From Shewanella sp. MBTL60-112-B2 (GTDB taxonomy: Bacteria > Pseudomonadota > Gammaproteobacteria > Enterobacterales > Shewanellaceae), in NCBI RefSeq assembly GCF_019655055.1, contig NZ_BPFA01000010.1, positions 62,001 through 126,000 on the forward strand: a stretch of DNA of 64,000 bases, read 5' to 3'. This document shows positions 1 through 10,193 of the stretch, one piece after another (positions within the stretch are counted from its first letter, which is position 1; each line of letters starts with the position of its first letter). The position numbers and the translations under genes were made by a program. The notes beneath the pieces are model-generated. The model saw only the letters and a list, made by a program, of their open reading frames with translations. It did no database searches and was not told the origin of the DNA.

Positions 1-422
1 AGCCCCGCTTCAGACTGCGCATGCTCTAGTACCTGGTTCTGCTGCTCTTCTGCCCAAGGAGCGACATAAATAGACAAGAACGCGGTAAACACCATATTAA
101 TTACGGCAAGCAACAGAGTGACTCGCGTGATATACCACTCACTGATGCCAACGCCATGAAAAATTACCATCTCATTTTCGGCGTACATTCGCCCATGGGC
201 TAATAAAATGCCCAAAAATAGACTCAGCGGTAAAACTAAAACGGTGAGAAATGGCATGTTAAGACCGAGTAAGGTCATAACAAGAGATGCAGGAAACTCG
301 CCATCGGAGGCATCAGCGAGCACACGCACAAAATGTTGGCTAATAAAAATAGCTAACAGTACTAAAAGTACCGCTATTTGTGCTTTTAAAACTTCTCGAA
401 TCAGGTATCTAAATACAATCAC
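1..422 (-). CDS. lptF: LPS export ABC transporter permease LptF (partial, N-terminal part)
   Basis: Inner-membrane permease of the LptB2FG complex, which extracts lipopolysaccharide and drives it along the Lpt bridge. About 140 N-terminal residues are present and the rest runs off the left edge. The start is GTG at 422-420, giving a protein that begins MIVFRYLIREVLKAQ, the usual LptF opening. A hydrophobic first helix follows, then a segment with LADASDGEFPASL and a second membrane region with NMPFLTVLVLPLSLFLGILLA. It is divergent from pepA, the usual arrangement of lptFG and pepA in gammaproteobacteria. Recognition rests on sequence character and neighbourhood. Confidence 0.9.
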   Translation of the reverse strand, partial: MIVFRYLIREVLKAQIAVLLVLLAIFISQHFVRVLADASDGEFPASLVMTLLGLNMPFLTVLVLPLSLFLGILLAHGRMYAENEMVIFHGVGISEWYITRVTLLLAVINMVFTAFLSIYVAPWAEEQQNQVLEHAQSEAG

Positions 423-645
423 AGTGAGGATCCGGTCTCCAAAGTCTCATTTATGCTGGTATCAATACAACTTTCATGTAGACTGTCTACTTTTAGTAGT
501 TTTGTAACCAACAATTACATAACATGGCCAGGGAAAACACTCGAAAAGAAAGTTCTTGAGTGAGCCATATTTTTGCCCTTTTTGGGCACAAGCAGACATT
601 ATCTAATAAATAATAAAATTTGTCTTTAAGAATCTAGGAGAGCTC

Positions 646-2154
646 ATGGAGTTTAGCGTAAAGAGCGGTAGTCCAGAAAAACAACGCTCAGCTTGTATCG
701 TCGTAGGTGTATACGAACCAAGACGCTTGTCGGGTATCGCCGAACAATTAGATAAAATCAGTGAAGGTTATATCAGTAACTTACTACGTCGTGGCGACTT
801 GGAAGGTAAGCCGGGACAAATGTTGTTGCTGCATCATGTGCCGAACGTACTTAGCGAGCGAGTTTTACTGGTTGGCTGTGGTAAAGAGCGCGAGCTTGAT
901 GAACGTCAATATAAGCAAATCATCACTAAAACCATCAACACCTTGAATGAAACGGGTTCAATGGAAGCGGTTTGTTTCCTTACCGAGTTACATGTCAAAG
1001 GACGTGACACCTACTGGAAAGTACGTGAAGCCGTTGAAACGACTCAAAATAGCCTTTATAGCTTCGACGCACTAAAAACACGTAAAGGCGAGACTCGTCG
1101 CCCACTGCGTAAGCTAGTATTTAATGTACCGACTCGCCGTGAATTGACCGTTGGCGAGCGCGCTATCGAGCACGGAATGGCTGTTTCTGCCGGTATGCAC
1201 CTTTGCCGTGACGTGGCAAACATGCCACCAAACATCTGTAACCCAGCTTACCTAGCGTCACAAGCCCGTCAAATCGCCGAAAATACCGAAAATCTAACGG
1301 TAACGACTCTCGGTGAAGAACAGATGGAAGCACTAGGCATGAATTCATACCTAGCTGTAGGCCGTGGTAGCCATAATGAGTCAATCATGACCATCATGGA
1401 GTACAAGGGCGCTGTCGATAATACTGAAAAGCCAATTGTGCTTGTGGGTAAAGGTCTAACATTCGACTCGGGTGGTATTTCACTTAAGCCTGGCGAAGCC
1501 ATGGATGAGATGAAGTACGACATGGGCGGCGCTGCTGGTGTTATCGGCACCATGAAAGCCTTATGTCAGATGCAGTTGCCAATCAACGTTATCGGTATCT
1601 TGGCTGGCTGTGAAAACATGCCTTCAAGCAATGCATATCGTCCGGGTGACATTTTAACCACCATGTCTGGCCAAACAGTAGAAGTGTTAAACACAGATGC
1701 TGAAGGTCGTTTGGTATTGTGTGACGTACTGACCTACGTTGAGCGCTTTGACCCAGAATTGGTTGTCGACACAGCAACACTGACTGGCGCTTGTGTTATC
1801 GCATTAGGTAAACATGCATCAGGCTTATTCTCAGGCCATAATCCACTAGCACACGAGCTATTAAATGCGGGTGAGCAAAGTGGTGACCGCGCATGGCGCA
1901 TGCCACTATGGGATGAGTATCAAGAGCACTTGGAAAGCCCATTTGCCGATATGACCAACCTAGGAGGCCGCGCGGCAGGTTCGATTACCGCAGCTTGTTT
2001 CCTATCACGCTTTACTAAGAAGTATAACTGGGCGCATCTTGATGTGGCGGGTACGGCTTGGAATAGCGGCGCGAATAAAGGCTCAACGGGTCGCCCTGTA
2101 CCATTGTTAACTCAGTTCTTGATTAACAAAGCGGGCATTGAGCAGGGCGAGTAA
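646..2154 (+). CDS. pepA: Leucyl aminopeptidase PepA (M17 family)
   Basis: Cytoplasmic hexameric zinc or manganese aminopeptidase that removes N-terminal leucine and other residues; the E. coli homologue also binds DNA as XerA. The protein has 502 residues, the normal length. The M17 signature NTDAEGRL lies at residues 349-356, inside the C-terminal catalytic domain, and the upstream stretch with [16 protein letters not shown] contains the metal and bicarbonate site. The start is supported by an AGGAG ribosome site just upstream. It is divergent from lptF. In E. coli pepA is followed directly by holC and valS; here a terminator and about 17.6 kb of other genes separate them. Confidence 0.97.
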   Translation: MEFSVKSGSPEKQRSACIVVGVYEPRRLSGIAEQLDKISEGYISNLLRRGDLEGKPGQMLLLHHVPNVLSERVLLVGCGKERELDERQYKQIITKTINTLNETGSMEAVCFLTELHVKGRDTYWKVREAVETTQNSLYSFDALKTRKGETRRPLRKLVFNVPTRRELTVGERAIEHGMAVSAGMHLCRDVANMPPNICNPAYLASQARQIAENTENLTVTTLGEEQMEALGMNSYLAVGRGSHNESIMTIMEYKGAVDNTEKPIVLVGKGLTFDSGGISLKPGEAMDEMKYDMGGAAGVIGTMKALCQMQLPINVIGILAGCENMPSSNAYRPGDILTTMSGQTVEVLNTDAEGRLVLCDVLTYVERFDPELVVDTATLTGACVIALGKHASGLFSGHNPLAHELLNAGEQSGDRAWRMPLWDEYQEHLESPFADMTNLGGRAAGSITAACFLSRFTKKYNWAHLDVAGTAWNSGANKGSTGRPVPLLTQFLINKAGIEQGE

Positions 2155-2200
2155 TCCCTATTCAAATCCTAGAAAGCTCATGCTAATAAAATAGCAATTG

Positions 2201-2243
2201 AAGGCTAAACGACTGGTAATATTAAGTTGTTTAGCCTTTTTTA
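2201..2243 (+). terminator. Rho-independent terminator of pepA
   Basis: Arms AAGGCTAAAC (2201-2210) and GTTTAGCCTT (2229-2238) pair perfectly and run into a T-rich tract. It lies about 45 bases after the pepA stop and would separate pepA from the genes that follow. Confidence 0.85.
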
Positions 2244-2574
2244 TATCTAGTGATTCAAAATTGCTCAACACCTTAACAAAACCCCATCCCTTCTATTTAG
2301 TGTGCCTGCATATTTTAACTTCAAAAGTGAGATCTAACAGACATTATATCGATGGCAAAAATATCGACAGAAATTAATAAATGTTTACAATACGCGCAAA
2401 TTTCACAGCTTCAGTTTTAAGCCCCTCCTAGAGCAAAACACTGACACCAGCCACACTCGAATCATAAGATTTTATCGATTCCACTGCGAGTCTTCAGCGC
2501 GAGTGTCCGCGACCCTGTGCATAAAAGAATTTCACGCTAATTAATTACTGTTTTAACTCGATATAGGCCGCAAT
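2244..2574. other. Intergenic region upstream of the hybrid kinase gene
   Basis: 331 bases without a credible gene on either strand. It should hold the promoter of the kinase-phosphodiesterase pair. I see no strong sigma-70 hexamers or clear operator; there are only short direct repeats (ATATCGA twice near 2345-2370, GCGAGT twice near 2487-2503). Confidence 0.4.
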
Positions 2575-5500
2575 ATGCGTCAAGCAATACTCGTATTTAT
2601 TCTATTTTTTCTACCTCTTACTGCGATAGCAGAACAAGGAGAAAATGGCGCATCGAAAGCCAGTCAGAGCCAAGTGATTAAGGTCGGCTATCCCGCATCC
2701 GATTGGCAGCCTTTCACTTATGTCAGTAAAAATGGCAAGGTCATTGGCCTGCTGCCATCTATTTTGCAAGAGATCACCAAGCAAACAGGCCACCTTACAG
2801 AGAACGTAATCTACCCAAATTATGAAGAGGTCACTAAAGCTCTACGTAGAGGTGAAATAGACATAATAATGGGTGTATCAAAAACTCCCAATCGTCTAAC
2901 TTGGCTAGGTTTTAGTGCACCAATAATGCAAGTTCCGATTGCCGGAGTCACTTATCAAAAAAATATCAACAACCTATTAGAGTTAGAAGGCCAACTTATC
3001 GCAGCAGAAAAAGGCTTTGCGATCAATGAGCTCATATCGAATTTTTCCAGCCAAATTGACTTAACCAACTACTCTGATAGTAAAGAGGCTTATAAGGCTG
3101 TTTTAAAAGGTGATGCTCAAGCCTACATTGGCAATGCGATCACTCTTGATTACTTGCATACCCACCAAGAGAAGTCTAACCAGCTAAATATTCGCCTACT
3201 CAATGATATGCCTTTTGAAAGCCTGCACATTGCAACCCAACTTAAGGATATCGAGCTTATCCAACATCTCAATGATGGCTTAAAGGTAATCCCAAGTGAG
3301 ACTTTTGATAAGCTTTACAATGCCTGGCTCACAAACTCTCAAATTAAACATGTGTATCAACAGCATAGCCTCAACTTAACCGAAGAGGAAATCACAGCGA
3401 TCAACCAGAGAAAAGTCATCAAAGTACTCTACTCTGCCAATAATTATCCCTATGTGTTTACCAATGCAAAAGGTGAAATGGATGGTATGAGCGCAGAAAT
3501 TTTAAGATTAGCAGCAAAAAAGCTAAATTTAACGATTCAGGCTACTCCCTATAAAGGCCAAAATATAGAGAAACATTTGGTCGATAACAGTTATGAAATG
3601 CTGCCAGCATTTACTTGCGATCACGATATTATGCGATTCATCCAATGCACCTCCCCCTATATGCAAGACAAGTGGATTGCCATCACTAGGGCAGATGCCA
3701 AGGTAGCAGTCGAACAACTTACTGGTGTGAAAACATTAGGCTTACTATACAACCATAAGCAGCATATCAATACAGATGTTGAATTTCCGAATGCTAATAT
3801 CACCGTATTTAACTCTAATAAACATCTACTCAATGCCGTCATTCAAGGAAAAATAGAAGTCGGTATTATGCCTTTATCAAAAGCTTACTCATTAGTAAAT
3901 TCCCATTATTTAGGACAGCTTAAAATTATTCCAAACCCTTTGGGTCCCCAAAATCATTCTATTAGTTTTGGCGTAAATAGAAGCAACCCAATTCTGCTGT
4001 CTATCTTAAATAAGGCTAAGAGCTCAATTCAGGAGGATGAGTTACGTGCAATTTCCAATAAATGGAATGACATCAACATTAACAGTGACTTTACCTTTGC
4101 CAAAGTGCCCAACTGGGTGCTGATAGTGCTAGCGGGAGTGTTCACGACTTTCCTTGTAATAGTTTATTCCAACAGAAAACTAAAAAATGAGATCGCACAG
4201 CGTCATAGCATCGAGAAAGAGCTGCGCCTAGTTAACAATAACTTTGGTGGTATCGTTGCACAGTTAATACGCTACGGTGATGATATCGATGATATTTCTT
4301 GGAGCTATATCAGTGGTAATATCGAAAAATATCTAGGTTTAACGCCCCAGCAACTCTATCAATCCCCTCACCTAATGATGGAGTTTTTAGTACAACACGC
4401 AGATGAGCATGACTTCTTGCAAGATATCAAAAAGTCCCGCTTTAGTGACTCACTATATACAACAATAAAGCTTAATATTGATGGCAAGATATGCTGGTTC
4501 CAGCTCACAGGAGTCTGCACTAAAGTTGATAAGAATAAACATTGGACTTACACCCTTGTAGACATCTCTTTACTGAAAGAAAAGCAAGCAGAACTCGATG
4601 AAGCAAGATTAATCGCAGAGTCGGCAACCGAAGCTAAATCTCGCTTTCTTGCCATGATGAGTCATGAAATCCGCACGCCAATTAGCGGTATTTTGAGCTT
4701 GTTAGAATTAATGACCCCGCACCTAAATAGTAATGAACTTCATGGGATCCATAAAAACCTAACGCATTCAGGCAATAACTTACTCAATATTGTGAATGAT
4801 GTGCTCGATTTTTCAAAAGTTGAAGCGGGTAAACTAGGGTTAAGCCCCGCGGTATGTCAGCTCAGCAGCTTTGTTTATGAGTTAGCTCAGCCCCATATCG
4901 CCCATGTCGAGCGCAAAGGCATTAAGTTTAAGCTGTGGCTAGATCCTAAACTTGCGCACTCATTAACTCTCGATGATTTGCGCCTCAAACAGGTGCTCAA
5001 TAATCTACTCAATAACGCCTCTAAGTTTACAACTGAAGGAGAGATCTGGTTATCAGTTGATCTTTTATCTTCGACTAGCCATGAGCAAACAATTGGCTTT
5101 TCAGTTACCGATTCTGGCATAGGCATTAGTGACCAAGATATTGCCAAGTTATTTATCCCTTTTGAGCAAGTCGATCTAAGCAGTGAGCGTCGCTTCAGTG
5201 GAACAGGTCTAGGCCTGTCTATTTGTGAACAGTTAGTCAAACTGATGGGCGGCGAGATCACCGTCAGCAGCACACAAGGACAAGGCAGCACATTCCGCTT
5301 TAGCCTGAGTTTTCCTATTGCTGCTGTTGAAGTGCCCGTTATTGTCAATAAGCGCTGCGGCGTAATGATTTTTGATGAAAGCGACTATGATGTGGTTTGT
5401 GAGTACCTTAGAGCCTGGCAATCTCCCCCTTATAGCTTACGCTGCTTAGACAATAAAGCCGCACTCGCAGCATACGTTGCTAAGTCGCAAGTGCAGGTCA

Positions 5501-6561
5501 TACTGCTGCCTGAAACCTGGTGTGAGCAGCAAGCGATAACACCGAGTTGGGCTAAGCGTAATTTAGCTAACGTACAGATTATTCTACTTCGAAGCCAAAG
5601 TCTGCGATCACCGACGCCAACTGAACTTGGCTGGGTATTCTCGGTCACCCCTCTTATTCCTGAACACTTACTGCATCTGATCACTGCACCTGAGCAGTTT
5701 AAGACTAGACATGTGACAACAGAGCCAAAAATCGATCTGCGACTCACTCGCGAGCAAGCCATTGCACAAAACAAACTGATTCTCGTCGCTGAAGATCACC
5801 CAATAAATCAGGATGTGATCCGTATGCAGCTGGGCAAATTAGGCTACTTTGGTGATATTTTTGACAATGGTCAGCTGGCGCTAACGGCCTATAAACAGAA
5901 TAAATACAATCTAGTTTTGACCGATTGCCACATGCCTGAACTCGATGGCTACGGTCTAGTTAGCGCCATAAGAGAGTATGAACAACAAGCAGAGCTGAAT
6001 CGTCTCGGCGTTATCGCCCTCACGGCTAATGCCATGTCGAGTGAAAAAAACCGTTGTCATCAATATGGTTTCGATGACTATTTAATAAAACCCGTGTCAT
6101 TAGAGCAACTGCAGAGCGTACTTAATCGCTACCTAAGTGAGGCGGAAGACCATGCTCAAGCAGTATCGACACAGGAAAACGATTTGATAGCAACCAGCTT
6201 AAGCGAAACGAGCAAGTGTATCCCGACTGACCTCGCCATTATTAATATCGAGGCACTTGAGGCCAACTTTGGAGATTTACAGCTTTGTATAACATTACTC
6301 TGTAAGTTCATCTGCACTTGTGAGAGTGACATGCAATTATTCCATCAAGCCGCTGCAGAACACGACTTTGAAGCCATCTCTCATAGTGCTCATAAACTCA
6401 AGGGCGCAGCAGGTGTGATTGAGTGTGAGCAACTTGCTATCACTTGCGCCGACATAGAAACTGCAGCTGCGGCGCAAAATATTGAAGAAATTGAAAAATA
6501 CCTTCTACAGCTCGTAAAGTTAATCGAGCAGATTGCTAACCAGGTAAACCAGTTAAAATGA
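2575..6561 (+). CDS. BvgS-like hybrid sensor histidine kinase with two periplasmic binding domains, PAS, HisKA, HATPase, REC and Hpt
   Basis: Inner-membrane sensor of 1328 residues. A signal peptide (about 1-20) is followed by two tandem SBP_bac_3-type periplasmic domains (about 35-255 and 280-495), a transmembrane helix at about 512-531, and a PAS-like region (about 545-675). Then come a HisKA domain with the H-box MMSHEIRTP (phospho-acceptor His697), an ATPase domain with DSGIGIS and GTGLGLSI motifs, a receiver domain with Asp1117 in VLTDCHMP, and a C-terminal Hpt with His1273 in SAHKLKGAAG. This is the full BvgS/EvgS phosphorelay order. Its stop overlaps the start of the next gene (ATGA), so the REC-EAL protein is the likely phosphorelay output. 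The ligand is unknown; a small periplasmic solute is inferred from the Venus-flytrap domains. Confidence 0.93.
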   Translation: MRQAILVFILFFLPLTAIAEQGENGASKASQSQVIKVGYPASDWQPFTYVSKNGKVIGLLPSILQEITKQTGHLTENVIYPNYEEVTKALRRGEIDIIMGVSKTPNRLTWLGFSAPIMQVPIAGVTYQKNINNLLELEGQLIAAEKGFAINELISNFSSQIDLTNYSDSKEAYKAVLKGDAQAYIGNAITLDYLHTHQEKSNQLNIRLLNDMPFESLHIATQLKDIELIQHLNDGLKVIPSETFDKLYNAWLTNSQIKHVYQQHSLNLTEEEITAINQRKVIKVLYSANNYPYVFTNAKGEMDGMSAEILRLAAKKLNLTIQATPYKGQNIEKHLVDNSYEMLPAFTCDHDIMRFIQCTSPYMQDKWIAITRADAKVAVEQLTGVKTLGLLYNHKQHINTDVEFPNANITVFNSNKHLLNAVIQGKIEVGIMPLSKAYSLVNSHYLGQLKIIPNPLGPQNHSISFGVNRSNPILLSILNKAKSSIQEDELRAISNKWNDININSDFTFAKVPNWVLIVLAGVFTTFLVIVYSNRKLKNEIAQRHSIEKELRLVNNNFGGIVAQLIRYGDDIDDISWSYISGNIEKYLGLTPQQLYQSPHLMMEFLVQHADEHDFLQDIKKSRFSDSLYTTIKLNIDGKICWFQLTGVCTKVDKNKHWTYTLVDISLLKEKQAELDEARLIAESATEAKSRFLAMMSHEIRTPISGILSLLELMTPHLNSNELHGIHKNLTHSGNNLLNIVNDVLDFSKVEAGKLGLSPAVCQLSSFVYELAQPHIAHVERKGIKFKLWLDPKLAHSLTLDDLRLKQVLNNLLNNASKFTTEGEIWLSVDLLSSTSHEQTIGFSVTDSGIGISDQDIAKLFIPFEQVDLSSERRFSGTGLGLSICEQLVKLMGGEITVSSTQGQGSTFRFSLSFPIAAVEVPVIVNKRCGVMIFDESDYDVVCEYLRAWQSPPYSLRCLDNKAALAAYVAKSQVQVILLPETWCEQQAITPSWAKRNLANVQIILLRSQSLRSPTPTELGWVFSVTPLIPEHLLHLITAPEQFKTRHVTTEPKIDLRLTREQAIAQNKLILVAEDHPINQDVIRMQLGKLGYFGDIFDNGQLALTAYKQNKYNLVLTDCHMPELDGYGLVSAIREYEQQAELNRLGVIALTANAMSSEKNRCHQYGFDDYLIKPVSLEQLQSVLNRYLSEAEDHAQAVSTQENDLIATSLSETSKCIPTDLAIINIEALEANFGDLQLCITLLCKFICTCESDMQLFHQAAAEHDFEAISHSAHKLKGAAGVIECEQLAITCADIETAAAAQNIEEIEKYLLQLVKLIEQIANQVNQLK

Positions 6562-7787
6562 AAATCTTACTGATTGAAGATCATCAATTTCAGCGCGAAG
6601 CAATGCAAATGCAGTTAGAGCTGATCACTACAACTAAGATTTCGCAGATCAAGACTGCAGCTTCAGGTGTAGAGGCACTACAGATAATGGCAGACTTCAA
6701 ACCTGACATATTGCTGTGCGATCTGAAAATGCCAGAGATGGATGGAATCACCTTCTTAAGTCATATCAGTGAACTAATGTTTACCGGCTCTATTATTATC
6801 ACCAGTGCCAGCAATCAAATCGTACTCGATACCGTACAGAAAATGTGTATGAGTTATCATTTAAAAGTGATCGGTGCGATTACTAAACCAGTAAAGATCA
6901 ATATCCTAAAAGAACTCTTGCACTTGGCCTATGTCGAGAGTCTGATGAATTCAACATTCGTCAACCCTAGCTCCATCAAGAGCACAAGCTTCACCGAAAA
7001 AGAGCTGGAACACGCCCTTGAACAAGGCTGGATAAAGCCCTATTTCCAACCTTTGGTCACCTTCGATAGCGCCGAGTGGCAATCCTGTGAAGCGCTGATT
7101 CGCTTTGTCCATCCTGTCTTAGGGGTATTGCCTCCGACCAGTTTTCTGCCTCAATTGAGCAAGATGCATAAAGATGCTGAATTAGCACTCTTGAGTGTTA
7201 ACTATATTCTGCTACACCAAGCAGAATTTTCTGGTCGCTCGGTGGCAATCAACATAACTCCTACAACCTTAATGCATAGCCACTTCGTCGACCGACTACT
7301 CGATATTGCCAAGCAGCACCCGAAGCTCAGTAAACAAGTTTATTTCGAAATCACCGAGTCAGATGCTTTAGAAAATACAGGCAGAGCGCTAGAGTCGGCT
7401 TCACGCCTAGCGATGCATGGCTTTAACCTATCTATCGATGATTTTGGTACTGGATATTCATCCCTTACCCTATTAGATACCTTACCTTTCGATTCACTAA
7501 AGCTAGACATAAGTTTTATTAAAGCCATGGAAAATAGCAAAACGGCTGCGGCGATTGTAGAAGCTTGCTTATTGTTGAGCAGGCGACTCGAGCTAAAATC
7601 AGTAGCCGAAGGTGTCGAAACTCTGGGACTATGGCAACGATTACAGTCATTAGGCTGCACCTTAGCACAAGGCTATTACATTGCCGCGCCAATGCCTGTT
7701 GAACGCTTAAGCGATTGGCACCAAAGCTGGCTGGTCAAAGTTGATAAACAGCGGTTACAGCAAAGGGGCTCGAGTTTTCACGCCTAG
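6558..7787 (+). CDS. Response regulator with EAL-type c-di-GMP phosphodiesterase domain
   Basis: A 409-residue protein with an N-terminal receiver (about 1-125; phospho-acceptor Asp55 in LLCDLKMPEMDG) and a C-terminal EAL domain (about 145-395). The EAL motif is at 178-180. The other catalytic signatures also look intact: an N in the INITPTTL strand, FEITES, DDFGTGYS, LKLD, AEGVE and QGYYIAAPMP. Active hydrolysis of c-di-GMP is therefore expected. Its ATG overlaps the stop of the upstream BvgS-like kinase by four bases, which indicates translational coupling and a dedicated pair. The layout resembles the Vibrio VieS-VieA pair, but there is no C-terminal DNA-binding domain as in VieA. Confidence 0.92.
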   Translation: MKILLIEDHQFQREAMQMQLELITTTKISQIKTAASGVEALQIMADFKPDILLCDLKMPEMDGITFLSHISELMFTGSIIITSASNQIVLDTVQKMCMSYHLKVIGAITKPVKINILKELLHLAYVESLMNSTFVNPSSIKSTSFTEKELEHALEQGWIKPYFQPLVTFDSAEWQSCEALIRFVHPVLGVLPPTSFLPQLSKMHKDAELALLSVNYILLHQAEFSGRSVAINITPTTLMHSHFVDRLLDIAKQHPKLSKQVYFEITESDALENTGRALESASRLAMHGFNLSIDDFGTGYSSLTLLDTLPFDSLKLDISFIKAMENSKTAAAIVEACLLLSRRLELKSVAEGVETLGLWQRLQSLGCTLAQGYYIAAPMPVERLSDWHQSWLVKVDKQRLQQRGSSFHA

Positions 7788-7973
7788 TTTTAACATCTAG
7801 TTTTAACGTCTAAGCCCCACCCTAAAATTGAGAGTGTACTAGCAGGCAAGGCTCCGCTGCACAGGTAACCCCTGTGTTGATGGTAGATGGAATACTGCTA
7901 GAGAGCTAAGAGTCGTAAAATAGGGCTCACTAAAACCTAGAGATTTGTGACTGATGGTTAACGAATAAAGACA

Positions 7974-8003
7974 TGGAGATGAGCCTGAGTTGACTCATCT
8001 CCA
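7974..8003 (-). terminator. Hairpin downstream of the ytfL-like gene, possible terminator
   Basis: Perfect 10-base arms TGGAGATGAG (7974-7983) and CTCATCTCCA (7994-8003), about 54 bases beyond the stop of the minus-strand gene. On that strand the stem is followed by only a weak T-rich stretch, so termination is plausible but not certain. Confidence 0.45.
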
Positions 8004-8056
8004 CATGAGACTAGATGCAAGCATTACAGCAGCTTGCTTTAAAAGTAGGAATAAAG

Positions 8057-9379
8057 CTAAGCCTTAACCTCTGGCTCCTCTGCCTTAATCGACTCATCGA
8101 TGCGCGTAACTAAAAGCTGATCGACCTTGTAACTATCCACATCAACCACTTCAAACTTAAAGCCGGCATGATTGACTGAATCGGTGCACTTCGGGATCTT
8201 ACGCAACATAAACATCATAAAACCTGCAATGGTTTCATAGTTATGGTTTTGCGGAAACTCTTCAATATCAAGCGCACGCATCACATCGGTGATAGGTGTT
8301 ACGCCATCCATCAACCAAGAGCGCTCATCGCGAGCGATAATCTGCTCTTCACTCTCAGGCAAAGACCAAGCTCCCATCACCGCGTCTTGCAGATCTTTTG
8401 CCGTCACTACGCCCACAACCAAAGAGTATTCATTCATCACTATCGCGAAATCAGCGCGACTGTTCTTAAAGTAATCCATCGATTCTGACAGGCTTAATGT
8501 GTCAGGAATGATAAAGCAGTTGGTCACCAGATTTTTATCTGTAAGGCTTATACTTTCACCGTTAATGAGACAAATCAGTAATTTTTTGGCATTAACAATA
8601 CCCACAACGGTGTCTAACTGCTCATCACAAACTAAGAAGTTTGAGTGGGGCTGCTCTGCAATTTTGGTTCTAATTTCTTCTTCACTATCCTGCAGCAAGA
8701 AAAAAGCTAAGCTTTCACGAGCCGTCATCGCCGCGGTGACTGGAATGGTTTGCATCTCAAACACTTTTTCCATCATCAGCTGATCGCCTTTATCAAGCAC
8801 GCCCGCTTCTGCGCCCGCATCCATCACAGCGTAGATATCATCTGAGGTCACGGCATCGTTACGCGCGGTCTGAACTTGAAACACACGAAACACAAGATTC
8901 GCAGAACCGTTAAAAAACCATACCAGAGGTTTTAGCACCACGATGCAGACCATCATAGGGCCAACAAAGGTCATAGCGACCTTTTCAGGAAATGCCATCG
9001 CTAAACGCTTAGGTATCAGATCCGCAATCAAGATAAACAAGCTCGTTACGAAGACGAAAGAGAGCAAGAAGCTCATCTTATCTAGCCAAGGTCCACTCAA
9101 CCAACTTGATAGGAACGAGTGAAAATAAGGGGTAAAGGCTGACTCACCCACGATACCACCCATAATGGCCACAGCATTTAAACCAATCTGTACCACAGTA
9201 AAAAAGTTACCAGGCTGAGATTGCAGTAACAGCACCTTGTCTGCTCGAGCATCCCCCTCAGACGCAAGCTGGCGCAGGCGAATTTTACGCCCTGCCGCGA
9301 GGGCAATTTCCGACATAGAAAAAAAACAACTGACTCCAATCAGGAGCAATATAATCACAGCATTATCAAAGAAGCTCAT
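8057..9379 (-). CDS. ytfL: YtfL/PaeA-like CNNM-CBS-CorC family membrane protein
   Basis: A 440-residue inner-membrane protein resembling E. coli YtfL (renamed PaeA and reported to export cadaverine and putrescine). The DUF21/CNNM membrane region (about 1-190) begins with a short hydrophobic helix followed by SEIALAAGRKIRLRQLASEGD. It contains FFTVVQIGLNAVAIMGGIVGE and a later ADLIPKRLAM motif. CBS domains follow (about 200-340), then a CorC_HlyC domain (about 350-430) with YETIAGFMMFMLRKIPK. The match to YtfL extends over the whole length, so this is probably the orthologue. It is divergent from a small membrane protein gene. Polyamine export is known for the family member, not shown here. 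Confidence 0.85.
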   Translation of the reverse strand: MSFFDNAVIILLLIGVSCFFSMSEIALAAGRKIRLRQLASEGDARADKVLLLQSQPGNFFTVVQIGLNAVAIMGGIVGESAFTPYFHSFLSSWLSGPWLDKMSFLLSFVFVTSLFILIADLIPKRLAMAFPEKVAMTFVGPMMVCIVVLKPLVWFFNGSANLVFRVFQVQTARNDAVTSDDIYAVMDAGAEAGVLDKGDQLMMEKVFEMQTIPVTAAMTARESLAFFLLQDSEEEIRTKIAEQPHSNFLVCDEQLDTVVGIVNAKKLLICLINGESISLTDKNLVTNCFIIPDTLSLSESMDYFKNSRADFAIVMNEYSLVVGVVTAKDLQDAVMGAWSLPESEEQIIARDERSWLMDGVTPITDVMRALDIEEFPQNHNYETIAGFMMFMLRKIPKCTDSVNHAGFKFEVVDVDSYKVDQLLVTRIDESIKAEEPEVKA

Positions 9380-9694
9380 TTAGCACCTTGCTTAAAAACT
9401 AAAAACACACCTATCCCTTTACTGCATATCATTATTTCATCTTGCAGAGACGGATTCGTTCTCAAGCTGAACTAAGTATAATGACCAACCTCTATTGGCG
9501 CGATCGCGGAGTATATCCGCAATATTTAGATCTCACCAGCTAATAAATTGACCAATGTGAGCGATTAATTTTTTATCAGTTAAACTTAAGCTATTTGATG
9601 AAAGCAACCTATTGATTGTGCACAAATCCACCAGCACCCCATATCCAACCGTGATAATGTATAGTCACGATAAAAAAGAGATTAAGGATAATCA
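9380..9694. other. Divergent intergenic region between the ytfL-like gene and a small membrane protein gene
   Basis: 315 bases with no gene. It should carry promoters in both directions. Visible features are a GCGGA-5-TCCGC inverted repeat at 9506-9520 next to GCGATCGC, and CGTGA-10-TCACG at 9650-9669 just before the plus-strand gene. No regulator can be assigned. Confidence 0.4.
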
Positions 9695-9949
9695 ATGAAG
9701 TTTATTGCAGGATTTGTACACGCTTTACAATGGTTGGCAGTTGCCGCGTCACCCAGCTTATTGGGCGCTTTTATCGGCGTAATGATGAGCCTGCAGTCCG
9801 ACCAACTTTACTCAAACCTTGTACCATTGTGGACTGTTATCGGCTTTATTGTTGGCGCATTTTGGGCCGAACATGTTCGCAAAACTGTCGGCCTTTCATC
9901 TTTTTTCGGCCGGCTTGTTGGCGCGAGAGACCTTCCAAAAAACAAATAA
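9695..9949 (+). CDS. Small two-helix membrane protein of unknown function
   Basis: An 84-residue protein with two hydrophobic segments (about 10-30 and 43-60) and a basic C-terminal tail. A GG-containing ribosome site (AAGGATAATCA) precedes the ATG. I do not recognise the family. It stands alone between the divergent ytfL-like gene and the SnoaL-like gene. It could be an accessory membrane protein, but nothing in the sequence assigns a role. Confidence 0.65.
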   Translation: MKFIAGFVHALQWLAVAASPSLLGAFIGVMMSLQSDQLYSNLVPLWTVIGFIVGAFWAEHVRKTVGLSSFFGRLVGARDLPKNK

Positions 9950-10193
9950 CCCAAAGAGGTTACTAGCCCCTATTCTTTAGTGGCCGAGTAACCAAGTTTA
10001 GTTGCCGCCTTTCTGCCCCAGACTATTCCATAACGGAATAAGTGGTATCACTTCAAGCCTAGTTATCAAATGCAAAGCGAATAGTTAATATCTTCTCATC
10101 GCTTTAAGGGCTCGCTTAAAGCGTTAACCGATAACACGGCAACCTTTAACTAGCTTAATTGATTAAAACCAAAGACACATGAGGGTTAATACT

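Noticed and set aside
208-507. 99-codon frame on the plus strand opposite the start of lptF
   Set aside because: It is antisense to the clear LptF N-terminus and has unusual Ser/Thr/Arg-rich content without a ribosome site.
4887-5774. Long open frames on the minus strand inside the hybrid kinase gene (153 and 114 codons)
   Set aside because: They lie wholly opposite a well-supported kinase gene, lack ribosome sites and have no protein-like features.
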